Assembly: GCA_030141605.1 (NCBI GenBank)
Contig: JAQGDQ010000312.1
Coordinates: 233,445-279,271 of the forward strand
DNA: 45,827 nucleotides
Reading direction: 5' to 3'
From: Tubiluchus corallicola
Lineage: Eukaryota; Priapulida; Priapulimorpha; Priapulimorphida; Tubiluchidae
This document shows positions 11,311-22,966 of the stretch, piece by piece. A program made the translations under genes and the position numbers. Every line of letters starts with the position of its first letter. Position 1 is the first letter of the stretch. The notes beneath the pieces were generated by a model. That model did no database searches. It was not told where the DNA came from and worked only from the letters and a program-made list of their open reading frames with translations.

Positions 11311-11640
11311 TTGTCAATTTCTTAGGGGAAAGAACAAGTCACTCAGTAAGTTGGGTTTATTTTACTGTTATCGCTTAAACTTGGAAAAATAACAAAGAAA
11401 TTTGCAAAGAAATGTTCCTTAAAACATAAATTTAAAATACACTACCTCTGAATAGAAATTGTCTGGCCGCCATTCACTTGGAAATCATGGCGTCATTGGC
11501 AGACTTCGTGAGTTTTCGTAAGCACGTCAAAAAGTAAGCGTGGCCAGGTCACGTGATTTAGGCGAAAGTGTTAAAATGAGGTTGCAACAAAATGTATTTT
11601 CTAGGTAATCAAACAGAATTCGGCAATAACAAAATTATGA
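11311..11640 (+). repeat. Diverged partial R1 copy
   Basis: ACAAGTCACT...TATCGCTTAAACTTGGAAAA and ATCATGGCGTCATTGGCAGA align with 5410-5530 in the same orientation (TATCGCTTAAACCTAGGAAAA, ATTATGACGTCACTGGTGGA). Divergence is much higher than between the 5.2-kb and 15-kb copies. Confidence 0.5.
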
Positions 11641-11744
11641 TTTTGAGACAAAGACAAGTCAGAAAAGATTTGTCACAGTCGACACTTGCAGTTTTGGTTA
11701 TAATGCAGAATCTTAAATTTAATCTTAGTTGATCTTAATCTTAA

Positions 11745-12055
11745 TCACGTGACATGTGAGTAAAGCAAAGCCGTCTGTGGCGTCAGTTCAGTAACTTTAG
11801 TTGTTTTACGTGGACTTTACTTAATTATGCATTATTCTGTGCGTACAGTGATTTACTAGCAGCATCTTGCTTGGGAACAAGAAAAAATGAACTAGGTTAG
11901 GTTCTAGCTAGCTGTTAAAACTGTTACTGTTACAATAGCATGGACTGTGACGCATTGTCAAGCGTACACAAATGCGTTGTCTGGTACACTTAACCTTTGA
12001 CCTTTTTACGATCATCATCAATCGCTGGAACTGTGAGAAGGCTGATTAAGCTGAA
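11745..12055. mobile_element. Truncated inverted copy of the 662-1068 TIR element
   Basis: The reverse complement of about 664-955, sharing AAGCAAAGCCG, CGTGGACTTTACT, AAGAAAAAATGAACTAGGTT and TCATCAATCGCTGGAACTGT. It retains one TIR end (GAAGGCTGATTAAG at about 12041-12054) and has lost the other. Confidence 0.75.
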
Positions 12056-12263
12056 ACCTATGTTTTCTTACTGTCATTGAAGAGTGTGTTAGAGCTCTCA
12101 TTCCTTGCTGGTCTCGGACTCCCTATTGTGGTATTTTACAAAAGTTTATCCAAATGTTTCTCCATCACTGAACACACGTGAACGTTGCCATTGGATGGGG
12201 ATACTTCAGTTTTCATTCTGCTAAATCATGGCTCTAGTTCACATCTCATTGTTAATAGCTCAT

Positions 12264-12605
12264 TAGGGGTGAGCATTCTCTATCAGAAACCGAATTCCAG
12301 TCGAATCGAATTTCAGTATTTCGAATCCGAGTTGAATTCGAATTGAGTTTCGAAGTTTTCGAACCACTAGTAAAAAGTGGTCTTACATAGATCATGCATG
12401 TTACTTGATTTTGTACTGCAACAAAACTACTATTAGTTTGTCGAAAATTTTGCACAGAAACTGCAGCTAAATTATGCTAATTGCAAACTGTTTCAAACGT
12501 TTTAATAAAAAAAGAACGTATGTGACCGAAGTGCCGAATTATTCGAATCTATAATTTTAGGCTCGAATCGAACGTTCGAACTCGAATATTCAATGCCCAC
12601 TTCTA
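12264..12605. mobile_element. hAT-like MITE candidate
   Basis: Left end TAGGGGTGAGCATTC and right end (reverse complement) TAGAAGTGGGCATTGAATATT have the TAGGGGTGGGCA-type ends seen in many hAT elements. Subterminal TTCGAATC/GAATTCGAAT palindromes repeat on both sides. No clear 8-bp duplication is visible and no transposase is encoded. Confidence 0.45.
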
Positions 12606-13438
<833 letters not shown>

Positions 13439-13654
13439 AGGGATGCTGAGAGAGAGGGGGAAGGGGAGAAGAGAGAAGAGCGAATGAACTGCAGGAGACA
13501 GTTTGAAAGAGGAAAAGAGAGAAACAGATCGAGAAGGGGAAATAGAAAGGAACAGACAAACAAGAGGGTGAGGATGAGGAAGAACATTTTGTAATAATTG
13601 ATTTCTTGTAGTCTAGATGGAGCCACGTGCATAGTTGGTTTCTACTCTGAGTAT

Positions 13655-13675
13655 ATATATATGTATATATACATG

Positions 13676-13709
<34 letters not shown>

Positions 13710-13764
13710 TGTATGTATGTATGTATGTATGTATGTATGTATGTATGTATGTATGTATGTATGT
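13655..13764. repeat. (TATA)n-(GTAT)n microsatellite
   Basis: A short TA-rich lead-in followed by about 21 GTAT units, then three ACGTA pentamers (GTAACGTAACGTAACG, about 13770-13786). Confidence 0.95.
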
Positions 13765-13789
13765 TTCTACGTAACGTAACGTAACGTCT

Positions 13790-14319
13790 GTCTGTATAAT
13801 GTGATTTTAGATTCTTTTTCCTGATTTCGTACTTGTTACGTTGTAGTATTTCATACATATTAGCTTCTGATTGGACAGCTGCAGTTTTAATGTGGAGACA
13901 CAGCTGAGTGGTCACGGTAGGTAAATAAATATTTATTTATTGTTGATGATATAAACTTGCAAATCTGTAAACAATAAATTATACATAAACAAGAGCATAG
14001 CGTACAGAGAAAAAAGTCCTTGTGCCGATTCTCGCTCACATACTCCCAGGTTTAATAAAGAAGTTCAGCACGCCGAATGCTGATCAGTGAATGGATAGTT
14101 AATCAGCGTACAGATTCAATACTTGATCAGGAAGTTTTGTTCGCCATACCGATTCTGGCTGTTTACTTCGTTCAGTAAGGATGTAATCGCATCTGCACGT
14201 CGCTAGACACCGTTGTTGGTTCAGTGGCTCATCTTAGAACTTTTTCTTGAAACGAACTAGATCCCGGTGCTGCCACTCTCAACAGTACTTAGTGGAGTCT
14301 ATCAAATTGTAAAAAAATA
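13790..14319. other. No gene recognised
   Basis: Contains a short SINE-like CAGCTGAGTGGTCACGG at about 13902 and an (AAAT)n patch. Otherwise unassigned. Confidence 0.35.
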
Positions 14320-14489
14320 AACGGGTGAGCACGTGTGAAGGAGGCGAGTGAGTGGACGAGTGGAGAGAAGGATGGAATAAGTGATTGAGTGAAGGAAAAA
14401 AATTAACGGGTGAGCACGTGTGAAGGAGGTGAGTGAGCGGACGAGTGGAGAGAAGGATAGAATAAGTGATTGAGTGAACGAAGTAAACA
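14320..14489 (+). repeat. Tandem duplication, 85-bp unit x2
   Basis: Units start at 14320 and 14405, each beginning AACGGGTGAGCACGTGTGAA. They differ by a handful of bases over the unit. They are simple in content (GAGTGAGTGGACGAGTGGAG) with no product expected. About 14490-15054 after it is unassigned, with a short CGCCGCCGCCG run near 14610. Confidence 0.95.
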
Positions 14490-15054
14490 CGGTTCCAATG
14501 AGAAATCCTAATCAGCCCTGCGTTGAATTCAAGCACGACGTCTTCGCTCTGCCGATATTAAACATCGGAAAACTTTCATAACTCTTTCGCTAATTTGTTT
14601 TTTAACCGTCGCCGCCGCCGCATTTATAAAATCCTTCCCTTTTCCGACTGGTTCAAGCAGCATATGATTTCCCTTGCGAATTTGGAAGCGATAAATTCGT
14701 TTTATTTATACCGCGTCAGCCGCGTCACTGTCAACTTTGTAATATTTCCATTCAATTCATGCAGAACTAGTTTATATTAATTTCTTTTTCTTCATTCTCA
14801 ATGCAAATAAAACGGTTCAAGACGCTTTGTCGATTACGTCGGTCAATTTTTCCACACTTGTTACACAGAATTCATTCTAGACGCTGTCATTTAACGCATC
14901 GTAACATCGGCCATTAATCATATTTTCTATTTTTATATCTATGGTTGTAAAGGGATCGGCCATTGACTTGCGGGGACGGCTTTATTGATGCGTTATAAAG
15001 TGCGTTTTGTGCGTTTGATGGCGCACAATTAAGCGCGCTTACAAGAAACAAACT

Positions 15055-16215
15055 GTCGAATCATAAAGAGTGGAAAAGAGCCGGACTTTGCTAAATTGTT
15101 TTATCATGTAGCGGAATCGAAGCCATTAATGGCTACCAGAGTTTAATGTGTCGCGGTACTTACAGAGAATGACCGAGAGCTTATATATAATAGCTGTCGA
15201 GAAGCTTTATCAAAACAAGACGTCTTCTACACTTGCTGATGGTTTAGTCATGCTTTGTAAGAACTTTTTATGCGTATTGATTAAAGGAAAGGGTAACACT
15301 TCTGGGAAGTTAGGCTTATTTCAACATTGGAGGAAAATGTTAGAAAGATTTGGTAATAAAAGTGCGATAAGCGCATCGTGTAATTAGTAAAATCAGTTTA
15401 AAGTCGCGATCATTTCCACTTGGGCGCTCCTATTTTGAACGCACATTCTTCCACCAATGACGTCATTCATCCACTAAAGAAAAGCAGCTTTCTGTCAATT
15501 TCAGTTAAAAGTATAAGTTTTACAAAAGAATAGATAGCTAGTTTTGTGATATTTTTGGATGAACACTAGGTAAGCTGCTGAAATTTGAATGCGGAAAGCA
15601 ACGATGCGTTAGGAAAAGTCAAGAAGTCACGAAGTCCACCAGTTACGTCATAATTTTCAAGTGAATGTTTTCCTAGGTTCAAGCGAACATCCAAAATGAC
15701 TTGTCTTTTCCTTTAAAGAGAATGGCTGAAAGATTACATATAATAGTTGCAATACAGAAACTTTACAGCAAAACATAACGCAAATTTATAATGTAGGTCA
15801 AAACAATCTACTTTTTAAAATATTTGACTTGAAGAATAACTTAAAAGAATGAGTTACGTCAATTATTACAACGCAAACGCAATTTCACCTTCACGTCACT
15901 AGTTTTTCGCTGTCACATGAATTTCGTCATGCGCTAGTTACAGATGTACTAGCACCTGCATTTTGGAAACGCATTGCATAAAAAACAGATGCCGTACCTC
16001 TCAGTTCAGATGTGTTAGTTTGTGACGAACTACACGGGTTCGACAGCTCATGCGTGAGCACGACAGCAAATTTTAAATTTGAATTTTTATCTTAAAACTT
16101 GCCTAGTTATAGTACAACACACTAAATGTCTTACAGTAGCACTGTACTTCAATTTTCTCTTTCCGAAACACGTGCAACACGCTCGTGGAATATTTTTGAT
16201 GTTGAAAATTATGTT
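15055..16215 (-). repeat. Dispersed repeat family R1, most complete copy
   Basis: Read on the minus strand from 16215 down to 15055, this single continuous unit covers both the 1-470 and the 5225-6078 sequences. It is therefore the best guide to the family's full extent, at least 1.16 kb. Open frames within it (for example 15148-15387, plus) have a homologous open frame in the 5.2-kb copy but no recognisable domain. Confidence 0.85.
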
Positions 16216-16684
16216 AGTTTGTGGTGTCATCAATAATTGGGTTCGCCAGCCATTGATTAAGACTTTAATCTATTATTTAATTATCAGAAACGCTTTCGCA
16301 GTATTATTGGTGTTAAAATGTATACGTTTTATTAGAGTTGAAAAAGGGATGGTATGTGAAAAGTCATCCTCTCTTCCTTTAAACGATTACATTAATTTTT
16401 CGTTTTGATTAATTTGGAGTCAAAAATTTCCTTGAATGCTTGAATAGTTATTATAAACTTAATATCAAAATTATTATTAATTATGTTACAAACGCACGAT
16501 TAGTTGAACTTTGATATAAAACTCGAAAAACGTGAAAAAATCGGAATGCTCCTCGGATTTGAACTAGTGTACCAGTGGATCCACAAAAAAACATTTCAAA
16601 AATCTAATTCATCGAACGACGATTTAATCCACGTATTCTGCATAGAAGCTGCACAGTTAATAACTAGTCTTACATACGTAATTG
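16216..16684. other. No gene recognised, AT-rich
   Basis: Open frames at 16079-16408 and 16504-16692 are not supported by any family signature. No element ends were recognised. Confidence 0.35.
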
Positions 16685-16695
16685 GTCTCTGACTA

Positions 16696-17250
16696 AACTA
16701 AGAGCGAGTTCAGACTAACGAGTTTTCTCGCCAAATAACGCGGCAAGTAGCTCGCAAACGTGTTCAGACTAGAGAGCAGAACTTGCTGCGAGTTACTCTC
16801 TGACAGTAAGCATGAGCTGATACTCATTTCTCTATTCACTGCAAGAAGTGTCGAGAGTAACTCACCGAGTAACTCGCAAGTATGTTCAGACTAGACCAAA
16901 ACTTGCTGCGAGTTACTCTCTGACAGTAAGCACGAGCTGACTCTCACTTCTCTATTAACTGTGAGAAATGTCGAGATTAACTCACCGCGTAACTCGCAAG
17001 CGTGTTCAGACTAGAGAGCAGAACTTGCTGCGAGTTACTTTCTGACAGTAAGCGTAAGCTGATACTCACTTCTCTGTTCACTGTGAGAAGTGTCGAGAGT
17101 AACTCACCGAGGCGTTCACACTAGACAGTAAATCAATTCGCGGCAACTGTCGAAGAATTTACAATTTCTTGCCAGCAGTAACTCGCAAAGTAGTTGACAC
17201 TTGTGAGTTTGATGTCACAAGGAAAACTCGCTAGTCTGAATGTGCCTTCA
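16696..17250. mobile_element. MITE-like element with internal 120-bp tandem repeats
   Basis: Ends are inverted: GAGTTCAGACTAACGAGTTT near 16705 and, on the opposite strand at the right end, CATTCAGACTAGCGAGTTTT. The element is flanked by the direct repeat GTCTCTGACTA (16685-16695 and 17251-17261). The interior has three units of 120-122 bp, with AGTTACTYTCTGACAGTAAG starting at 16791, 16911 and 17033. The TIR core (GTTCAGACTA) also recurs inside every unit, so the array appears to have grown from the subterminal sequence. Confidence 0.75.
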
Positions 17251-17261
17251 GTCTCTGACTA

Positions 17262-17690
17262 GACTACCTATACTGTGTGAAAGGGGCAACACGCTACAGA
17301 CCTACAGAACCTGTAACAACAGGACAAGTCTACGCTGCGGAAATATAAATGAAATTTCAAAATTCAGCAGCCAAGCAATTCAATTCTGATTTTTTTTATA
17401 TGAAGCATTATCAGTTTAATAATTAATGCAATCAGTGTAAAAATTATTGTAATAATTAAGTTTGTGAAATGTTAATATATTTTTGAAGATTATTACAAAA
17501 TTTTAAATTAAATTAGCCATTTCAAATGCATTTCTCTTTTTACTTGTTTCTTTACTATTTTCCTTTCTGTCTTTCCTTTCGGGTACTTGGTGCTCAATGT
17601 CGGGTTTATTTTTTTGCACGCAGACATATCTAATTTTGATTTGTGAAAACTGTGTCTTTATTTTGAAGAATAAATACGTTATTACTAAAT
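17262..17690. other. No gene recognised, AT-rich
   Basis: Nothing identifiable in either strand. Confidence 0.35.
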
Positions 17691-17693
17691 GTA

Positions 17694-17890
17694 TACAGGG
17701 TGCTTGAGAAAAACGTGCCCCCAAACTAATTGCACGCATTGATAAAACACACCCGCACTACAGTATAGCACGGTCCCTCCTCTTTCCAAAGAGGTCTCCC
17801 AGCTAAAATGCTTTTTTACATGGCGGTCTGGCAGAGAGCAAAAACGAACATTTCTGGAGGTTTTCAACATACTAGCAACATTTTAGAATC
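17694..17890 (+). mobile_element. Possible Tc1/mariner-type end fragment
   Basis: TACAGGGTGCTTGAGAAAAA followed by CGTGCCCCC resembles the outer end of mariner-like elements (a TA then CAGGGTG...). No inverted partner was found and no transposase motif is convincing, so this is a remnant at best. About 17891-18240 continues without a recognisable gene and ends in a short (TA)n. Confidence 0.25.
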
Positions 17891-18250
17891 AACATCGAGC
17901 CTCTTGACCGCTGGACAAAACAGAATCCATAAGTCTTTTAACTAAACATAGTTTAGGACTAACGGATAATTCACTGAAATTCAAAACACCTGAACATCTA
18001 ACATACAGATGCAACAAACTAGACGTTAACCAAAGAAAACACCTGTTATAAACCCTGCAGGTGGAAGGCATAACCAACGTGTTTGTAAAAAAACAAGCAT
18101 TAAATGAAGTTCTAGTTAATTTTGCGAGAGACGGTTTTATCTTATTAGTTCGTAAAAGTATGTAAACGGGTTAAATGCATAATACGATAAAAATTTTAGC
18201 TCACCCAAACTTATGTATATATATATATATTTATACATATATGTATAACC

Positions 18251-18364
18251 GACCATATCACGTTGAAAACACCGGTTCTCGTCTGATCACCGAAGTTAAG
18301 CAACGTAGAGTCTCGTTAGTACTTGGATGGGTGACCGCCTAGGAATGCCAGGTGCTGTAGGCTT
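18251..18364 (+). pseudogene. 5S rRNA-like sequence (retroposon head)
   Basis: About 114 nt match metazoan 5S rRNA almost end to end: GACCATATCACGTTGAAAAC, CTCGTCTGATCACCGAAGTT, AAGCAAC, TTAGTACTTGGATGGGTGAC, CGCCTAGGAATGCCAGGTGC and TGTAGGCTT. The internal control region (A box around 18291-18305, C box 18316-18339) is well preserved, so RNA polymerase III transcription is conceivable. The first few nucleotides of 5S are missing because a direct-repeat copy abuts it. There is no oligo-T terminator directly after position 18364; transcription would run on into the attached sequence. Hence I call it an element head, not a functional 5S gene. Confidence 0.85.
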
Positions 18365-18798
18365 GCGGGATGCCCACACTGTATCTCGACACTAGGTGGA
18401 GGAGCTGTACAAGCAGCCAACGGCTAGAGGGCGGAGGAGGTCAAGTGACACAATGGCCATGTGTAGAGGAGTAAACCTTCCAAATCAGGAGTGGAGCCCC
18501 GAAGGCGGACCAGTGCAGCATGCTCACTGACTCCGGCAGCTCCTGCAGCCAACCTGGTGCTAAACGTATCGCTCCGCTTTCCTCTGGACTACACCAGCGA
18601 GGAAGAGAGGGGGTTCCTGTTGTCTGGGCACCTCAGGATCTCCATACACCTTGCCCAGGCGTGCGCCCTGGAGACGTTCAAGGATCGGATTGCTCAGCGA
18701 CAGTCGACGCTGCAATTCCATCAATGTGATCAATAACTGACTCTCTTGGCGCACACTCCATTGTCTTCCAAGACAGAAGGATGCCAACAACAACAATG
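18251..18798 (+). mobile_element. 5S rRNA-headed retroposon (SINE3-like), 548 bp
   Basis: A 5S-derived 5' end is fused to a ~420-bp GC-richer body and ends in a CAACAACAACAATG tail. TGTATAACC occurs immediately before (18242-18250) and after (18799-18807), forming a 9-bp target-site duplication. The body (for example CGGCTAGAGGGCGGAGGAGG and GCCCCGAAGGCGGACCAGTG) is unlike the AT-rich surroundings. Frames of 81-84 codons exist on both strands in it, but no domain is recognised. By analogy with known SINE3 families, the body and tail are probably copied from the 3' end of a partner LINE, which would supply the enzymes. Confidence 0.8.
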
Positions 18799-18967
18799 TG
18801 TATAACCAAGGCAAAATTTATTCTGATTTAATCATAAATTTGAGCAAAGTCGTAGTTCTTATATATTTGTAAGTAAAGCGAGCGTGTAGAAAAGTTTGTC
18901 ATTTTTAATACTTTCCTAATAGTGTAATCTAAATAATCCCAGTGAATGAATTCTGTTATTATGGACC

Positions 18968-19475
18968 TTAAGAGTCATTCCGTGAGAAAATCAGCAAAAT
19001 AGTGGAAGGTGACAAATCACCGATTTTGTTCATATTCACAGGGTTTGATGGTCCCCTCAGATGTACTCCACAGCCAAAATATTAGATTTCAGAAATGAGC
19101 CGTTTCTGAGAAAAGCCGCCATTTTGATTTTTTTCGGATTTTGGCCATTTTGGCGTAAAAAATTGCCCATTATTTCTCACGTTATTACAGACAGTAAATG
19201 AGCGATCCAGCACTAGTTAGTTGGTGATATATATAGTAGGGGTCTTGCCCTACCGTACCATTATCGTTGCCAAATTGAACCTCCTTTTCAGTTGGTGTCA
19301 TAAGATTGCAAATGATACGTGTCTGCTGCTGCTGAATTTAGACGCCATTTTGAAATCCCCGTAACTCCACTGGGGCGGGTATTGGGGGACTAATCAATAT
19401 ATTTTTATTTGCAGCTTGACTAGTCCTACAAATGCATGAAATAAAATTTTGGCCAGCGATCTCCCAAGTGTCCAG
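18968..19475 (+). repeat. Left inverted arm of foldback element
   Basis: Pairs with 22466-22966. It includes the shared block GGGGTCTTGCCCTA (complement TAGGGCAAGACCCC near 22673) and the pair TCCACTGGGGCGGGTATT / AATACCCGCCCCAGTGGA. Confidence 0.85.
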
Positions 19476-19479
19476 AATT

Positions 19480-20525
19480 TTTAGCCAAAGTTGCTCTTTT
19501 TTGCCATTTTCACAACCTTGACCTATATTTAGCTATTCGCCTTTGGATGACGGTGTTGCCATTAGAATCGATACAAAGTGCAGCAACGTCAATGTTTATA
19601 GTAGTAATGGACTGGCTTTAGATGTCTGGGCACTCCTAGCAACCAGGCCCCTCATCAGGGGCCGCATTCCCTTCGAAGGGCCCCTGTGACGATTATAACA
19701 TAGTGATTTTTATAATCTGTATAAAACACGGAATAGTTTCATGTACATAATAACAGTTTCGTGTACAAGTGCTCGGGCTATATACCTATGGCCCGTGGAT
19801 CAATACGGGGGCCTCGGGAGGGCCCCACTGTCTTGATTGAAAAATAGACTTCAGTCAAAAAGGTTTAGTGTCGCTTTGCTAAACAAGATTCTAAAGTAAG
19901 GCGGACAAGGCGAGGCAAGGCACTATTTGTGAAATTGTGTTGAAACCGCCGCGAGCATCGAATATAACATATTGCGAGCCAATTTTTAAAACGCGCACAG
20001 CTTTGTGTGGTCTTGTATTCAACAGGCGAATAGCTGTCAGTCCCTGATATTTTTCCTCAAATCAATTCGAGTTAATAGTTAGTTAGTTACTAATACCTTG
20101 GTGTGGCAACTTTGGCAGCTTCGACAACCAGACTTCTGCTTACTAACAACGGGCATTAACAAAAAAACTGGTTAAGAAACGCAGCAAAGGCCAGTACGAC
20201 CCTGCCTCGGACTCTGTGTAACGTATGTTTCAAGCCATTCGCTCATATTGTATTTAACCGCCAGGTTTCCACCGTCTCGTAAAGATATACGCATATACAC
20301 CGACTACCATATTCAACTAAACTCTAACGAGAATCAGGGCGCTGACGCTTATAATCGCAAATTTTCAAAATAAAAAAAAGACAACAACAAATTCTTTACG
20401 TCCACGACTATTTTTTATTCGCCAATATTCAAAGAAAAGTCGCACTATAGTAAATAATAATAAGCTAATAATTGATAATACATACAGTAAGCTGCTACTA
20501 TGTGTTGCTATGGTAACCTCCTTAT
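19480..20525. other. Interior of foldback element, unassigned
   Basis: A GC-richer patch near 19640-19690 forms a short hairpin (GGCCCCT-CATC-AGGGGCC). AGCTATTCGCC near 19532 reappears inverted as GGCGAATAGCT near 20025, a second nested inverted pair. No coding sequence is recognised. Confidence 0.45.
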
Positions 20526-20529
20526 CAAA

Positions 20530-21982
20530 AGAGACACAGAGAGACAGAGAGAGACACAGAGAGACAGAGAGAAACACAGAGAGACAGAGAGAGACACAGA
20601 GAGGCAGAGAGACAGAGAGAGTTACAGAGAGACAGAGAGAGACACAGAGAGACACATAGAGACACAGAGAGAGACAGAGACAGAGACACACAGAGACAGA
20701 GAGAGACACAGAGAGACAGAAAGAGACAGAGAAAGACACAGAGAGACGGAAAGAGACACAGAGAGACAGAGAGAGAGAGACAGAGACACACAGAGAGACA
20801 GAGAGAGAGACACAGAGAGACAGAGAGAGACAGAGAGAGACACAGATAGAGACACCGAGAGACACACAGAGAGACACAGAGAGACAGAGACAGAGAGCCA
20901 GAGAGAGACACAGAGAGACAGAGAGAGACACAGAGAGACAGAGAAAGACACAGAGAGACAGAGAGAGAGACACAGAGACAGAGAGACAGAGAGAGAGAGA
21001 GACGGAGAGAGAGAAAGACAGAGAGATAGAGAGAGACATAGAGAGACACAGAGAGACAGAGACAGAGAGAGACACAGAGAGACAGAGACACAGAGAGACA
21101 GAGCGAGACAGAGAGAGAGACAGATAGAGACACAGAGAGACAAAGAGAGACACAGAGAGAGACAGAGACACAGAGAGACACAGAGAGAAGAGACACAGAG
21201 AGACAGAGAGAGACAGGCAGAGACAGAGAGAGACACAGACAGACAGAGAGAGACACAGAGAGACAGAGAGAGAGACAGAAAGAGACAGAGTGAGACACAG
21301 AGAGACACAGAGAGGCAGAGAGAGACACGGAGAGAGACACAGAGAGACAGTGAGAGAGACACAGAGAGATGCAGAGAGGCAGAGAGAGACACAGAGAGAC
21401 ACAGAGAGATAGAGAGAGACACAGAGAGACAGTGACAGAGACACAGAAACACAGAGAGACATAGAGAGACACAGAGAGACAGACAGAGACAGAGACACAG
21501 AGAGACAGAGACACAGAGAGAGACACAGAGAGACAGAAAGAGACACAGAGAGACACAGAGAGACAGAGAGAGACAGGCAGAGACAGAGAGAGACACAGAC
21601 AGACAGAGAGAGACACAGAGAGACAGAGAGAGAGAAAGAAAGAGACAGAGTGAGACGCAGAGAGACAGAGAGAGACACGGAGAGAGACACAGAGAGGCAG
21701 AGAGAGACACAGTGAGACAGAGAGAGACACAGAGAGATAGAGAGAGACACAGAGAGACAGAGAGAGAGACACAGAGAGACACAGAGAGACAGAAACACAG
21801 AGAGACATAGAGAGACAGAGAGAGACACAGAGAGACAGACAGAGACGGAGACAGAGAGAGACACAGAGAGATAGAGAGAGACACAGAGAGACAGAGAGAG
21901 ACACGGAGAGACAGAGAGACAGAGAGACACAGAGAGACACAGAGAGACACAGAGAGAGCCACAGAGAGACAGTGAGAGACAC

Positions 21983-22013
<31 letters not shown>

Positions 22014-22345
22014 CACAGAGAGACAGAGAGAGAGACACAGAGAGATAGAGAGAGACAGAGAGAGACACAGAGAGACACAGAGAGACAGAGAGGGAGAAAG
22101 ACAGAGAGAGACAGAGTGAGACACAGAGAGACAGAGAGAGACAGAGAGAGACAGGGAGAGACACAGAGAGACACAGAGAGGCAGAGAGAGACACGGAGAG
22201 ACAGAGAGAGACACAGAGAGCAGGTGAGAGACGCAGAAAGACAGAGACAGAGACAGGGAGAGACAGAGAAAGACAAAGAGAGAGACACAGAGAGACACAG
22301 AGAGAGAGACACAGAGAGACAGAGAGAGAGACAGAAAGACAGAAA
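20530..22345. repeat. GAGACACAGAGAGACAGA satellite, ~1.8 kb
   Basis: A purine-biased array with a unit of roughly 18 bp (GAGACACAGAGAGACAGA) and many length variants. It keeps huge frames open (558-617 codons of Ser/Leu/Cys/Val on the minus strand, Arg/Glu/Thr on the plus). These are artefacts of a repeat whose period is mostly a multiple of three and which lacks stop triplets. Internal segments are duplicated: the block with GAGACAGGCAGAGACAGAGA occurs near 21209 and 21569. Confidence 0.97.
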
Positions 22346-22465
22346 CGGTAATTTATCGTTTCTTTTTGAAATTTTCATTTTTTTATTCAGAATTATGAAT
22401 AATTCGTACTAATTTTTTTCCGATTTAGGTCACATTCAAGATCGAATCTCGTCAATTTATGGACG

Positions 22466-22966
22466 AGCTGGCCAAAATTTTATTAATGATCTAAGTATGC
22501 CTGGTCAAGCTGTAAATAAACATATATTAATTATACTTCAAATACCCGCCCCAGTGGAGTTATGAGAATTTTAAAACAGGGTGTCATTCAGACTGTAGCA
22601 GACACGCATCTTTCATGAGCTCATGATACCTACTGAAAGAGAATCTCAATTCATCAAACTCAATGTGGCAATAGGGCAAGACCCCTACGATATATACCAC
22701 CCAGCAACTAGTCCTGGATCATTCATTTACTGCCTGTAATGATGTGACAAATATAGGTCATTTTTTTACGTCAAAATGGCCAAAATCCGAAAAAAATCAA
22801 AATGGCGGCCTATCTCCGAAACGGCTCATTTTTGATATCTAATATTTTGGCTGTGGGCTACATCTGAGGGGATCATCCGACCCTGTGAATATGAACAAAA
22901 TCGGTGATTTGTCACCTTCCACTATTTTTTGACTTTTGCATGGTTTTCTCGCGGAATGACTCTTAA
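22466..22966 (-). repeat. Right inverted arm of foldback element
   Basis: The reverse complement of 18968-19475, ending GCGGAATGACTCTTAA. It diverges from the left arm by substitutions and several short indels, so the element is not a very recent insertion. Confidence 0.85.

Larger units (their letters stand above)
18968..22966. mobile_element. Foldback (long-TIR) element, 4.0 kb, TTAA ends
   Basis: TTAAGAGTCATTCCG at 18968-18982 is exactly inverted at 22952-22966. The arms continue inward for about 500 bp with indels (for example GGTGACAAATCACCGATTTT and GTCAAAATGGCCAAAATCCG and their complements). TTAA at both outer edges fits a TTAA target-site duplication, which is used by piggyBac and Kolobok-type transposases, although a palindromic TTAA inside the TIR cannot be excluded. 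No transposase is encoded, so it must be mobilised in trans. The interior (19480-20525) is unassigned sequence with GC-rich hairpins, followed by a 1.8-kb satellite. Confidence 0.8.

Noticed and set aside
15148-15387. Conserved small protein shared with 5788-5982
   Set aside because: The two frames are homologous because they sit in copies of repeat R1. Conservation is equally high outside the frame, and no domain is recognised.
18251-18364. Functional 5S rRNA gene
   Set aside because: The 5' end is truncated, there is no oligo-T terminator directly after it, and it is fused to an element body within a target-site duplication.
20365-22412. Open frames of up to 617 codons rich in Ser, Leu, Cys and Val (minus) or Arg, Glu and Thr (plus)
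   Set aside because: They lie entirely in the GAGACACAGAGA satellite, are open in several frames at once, and have no complex protein sequence in or beside them.
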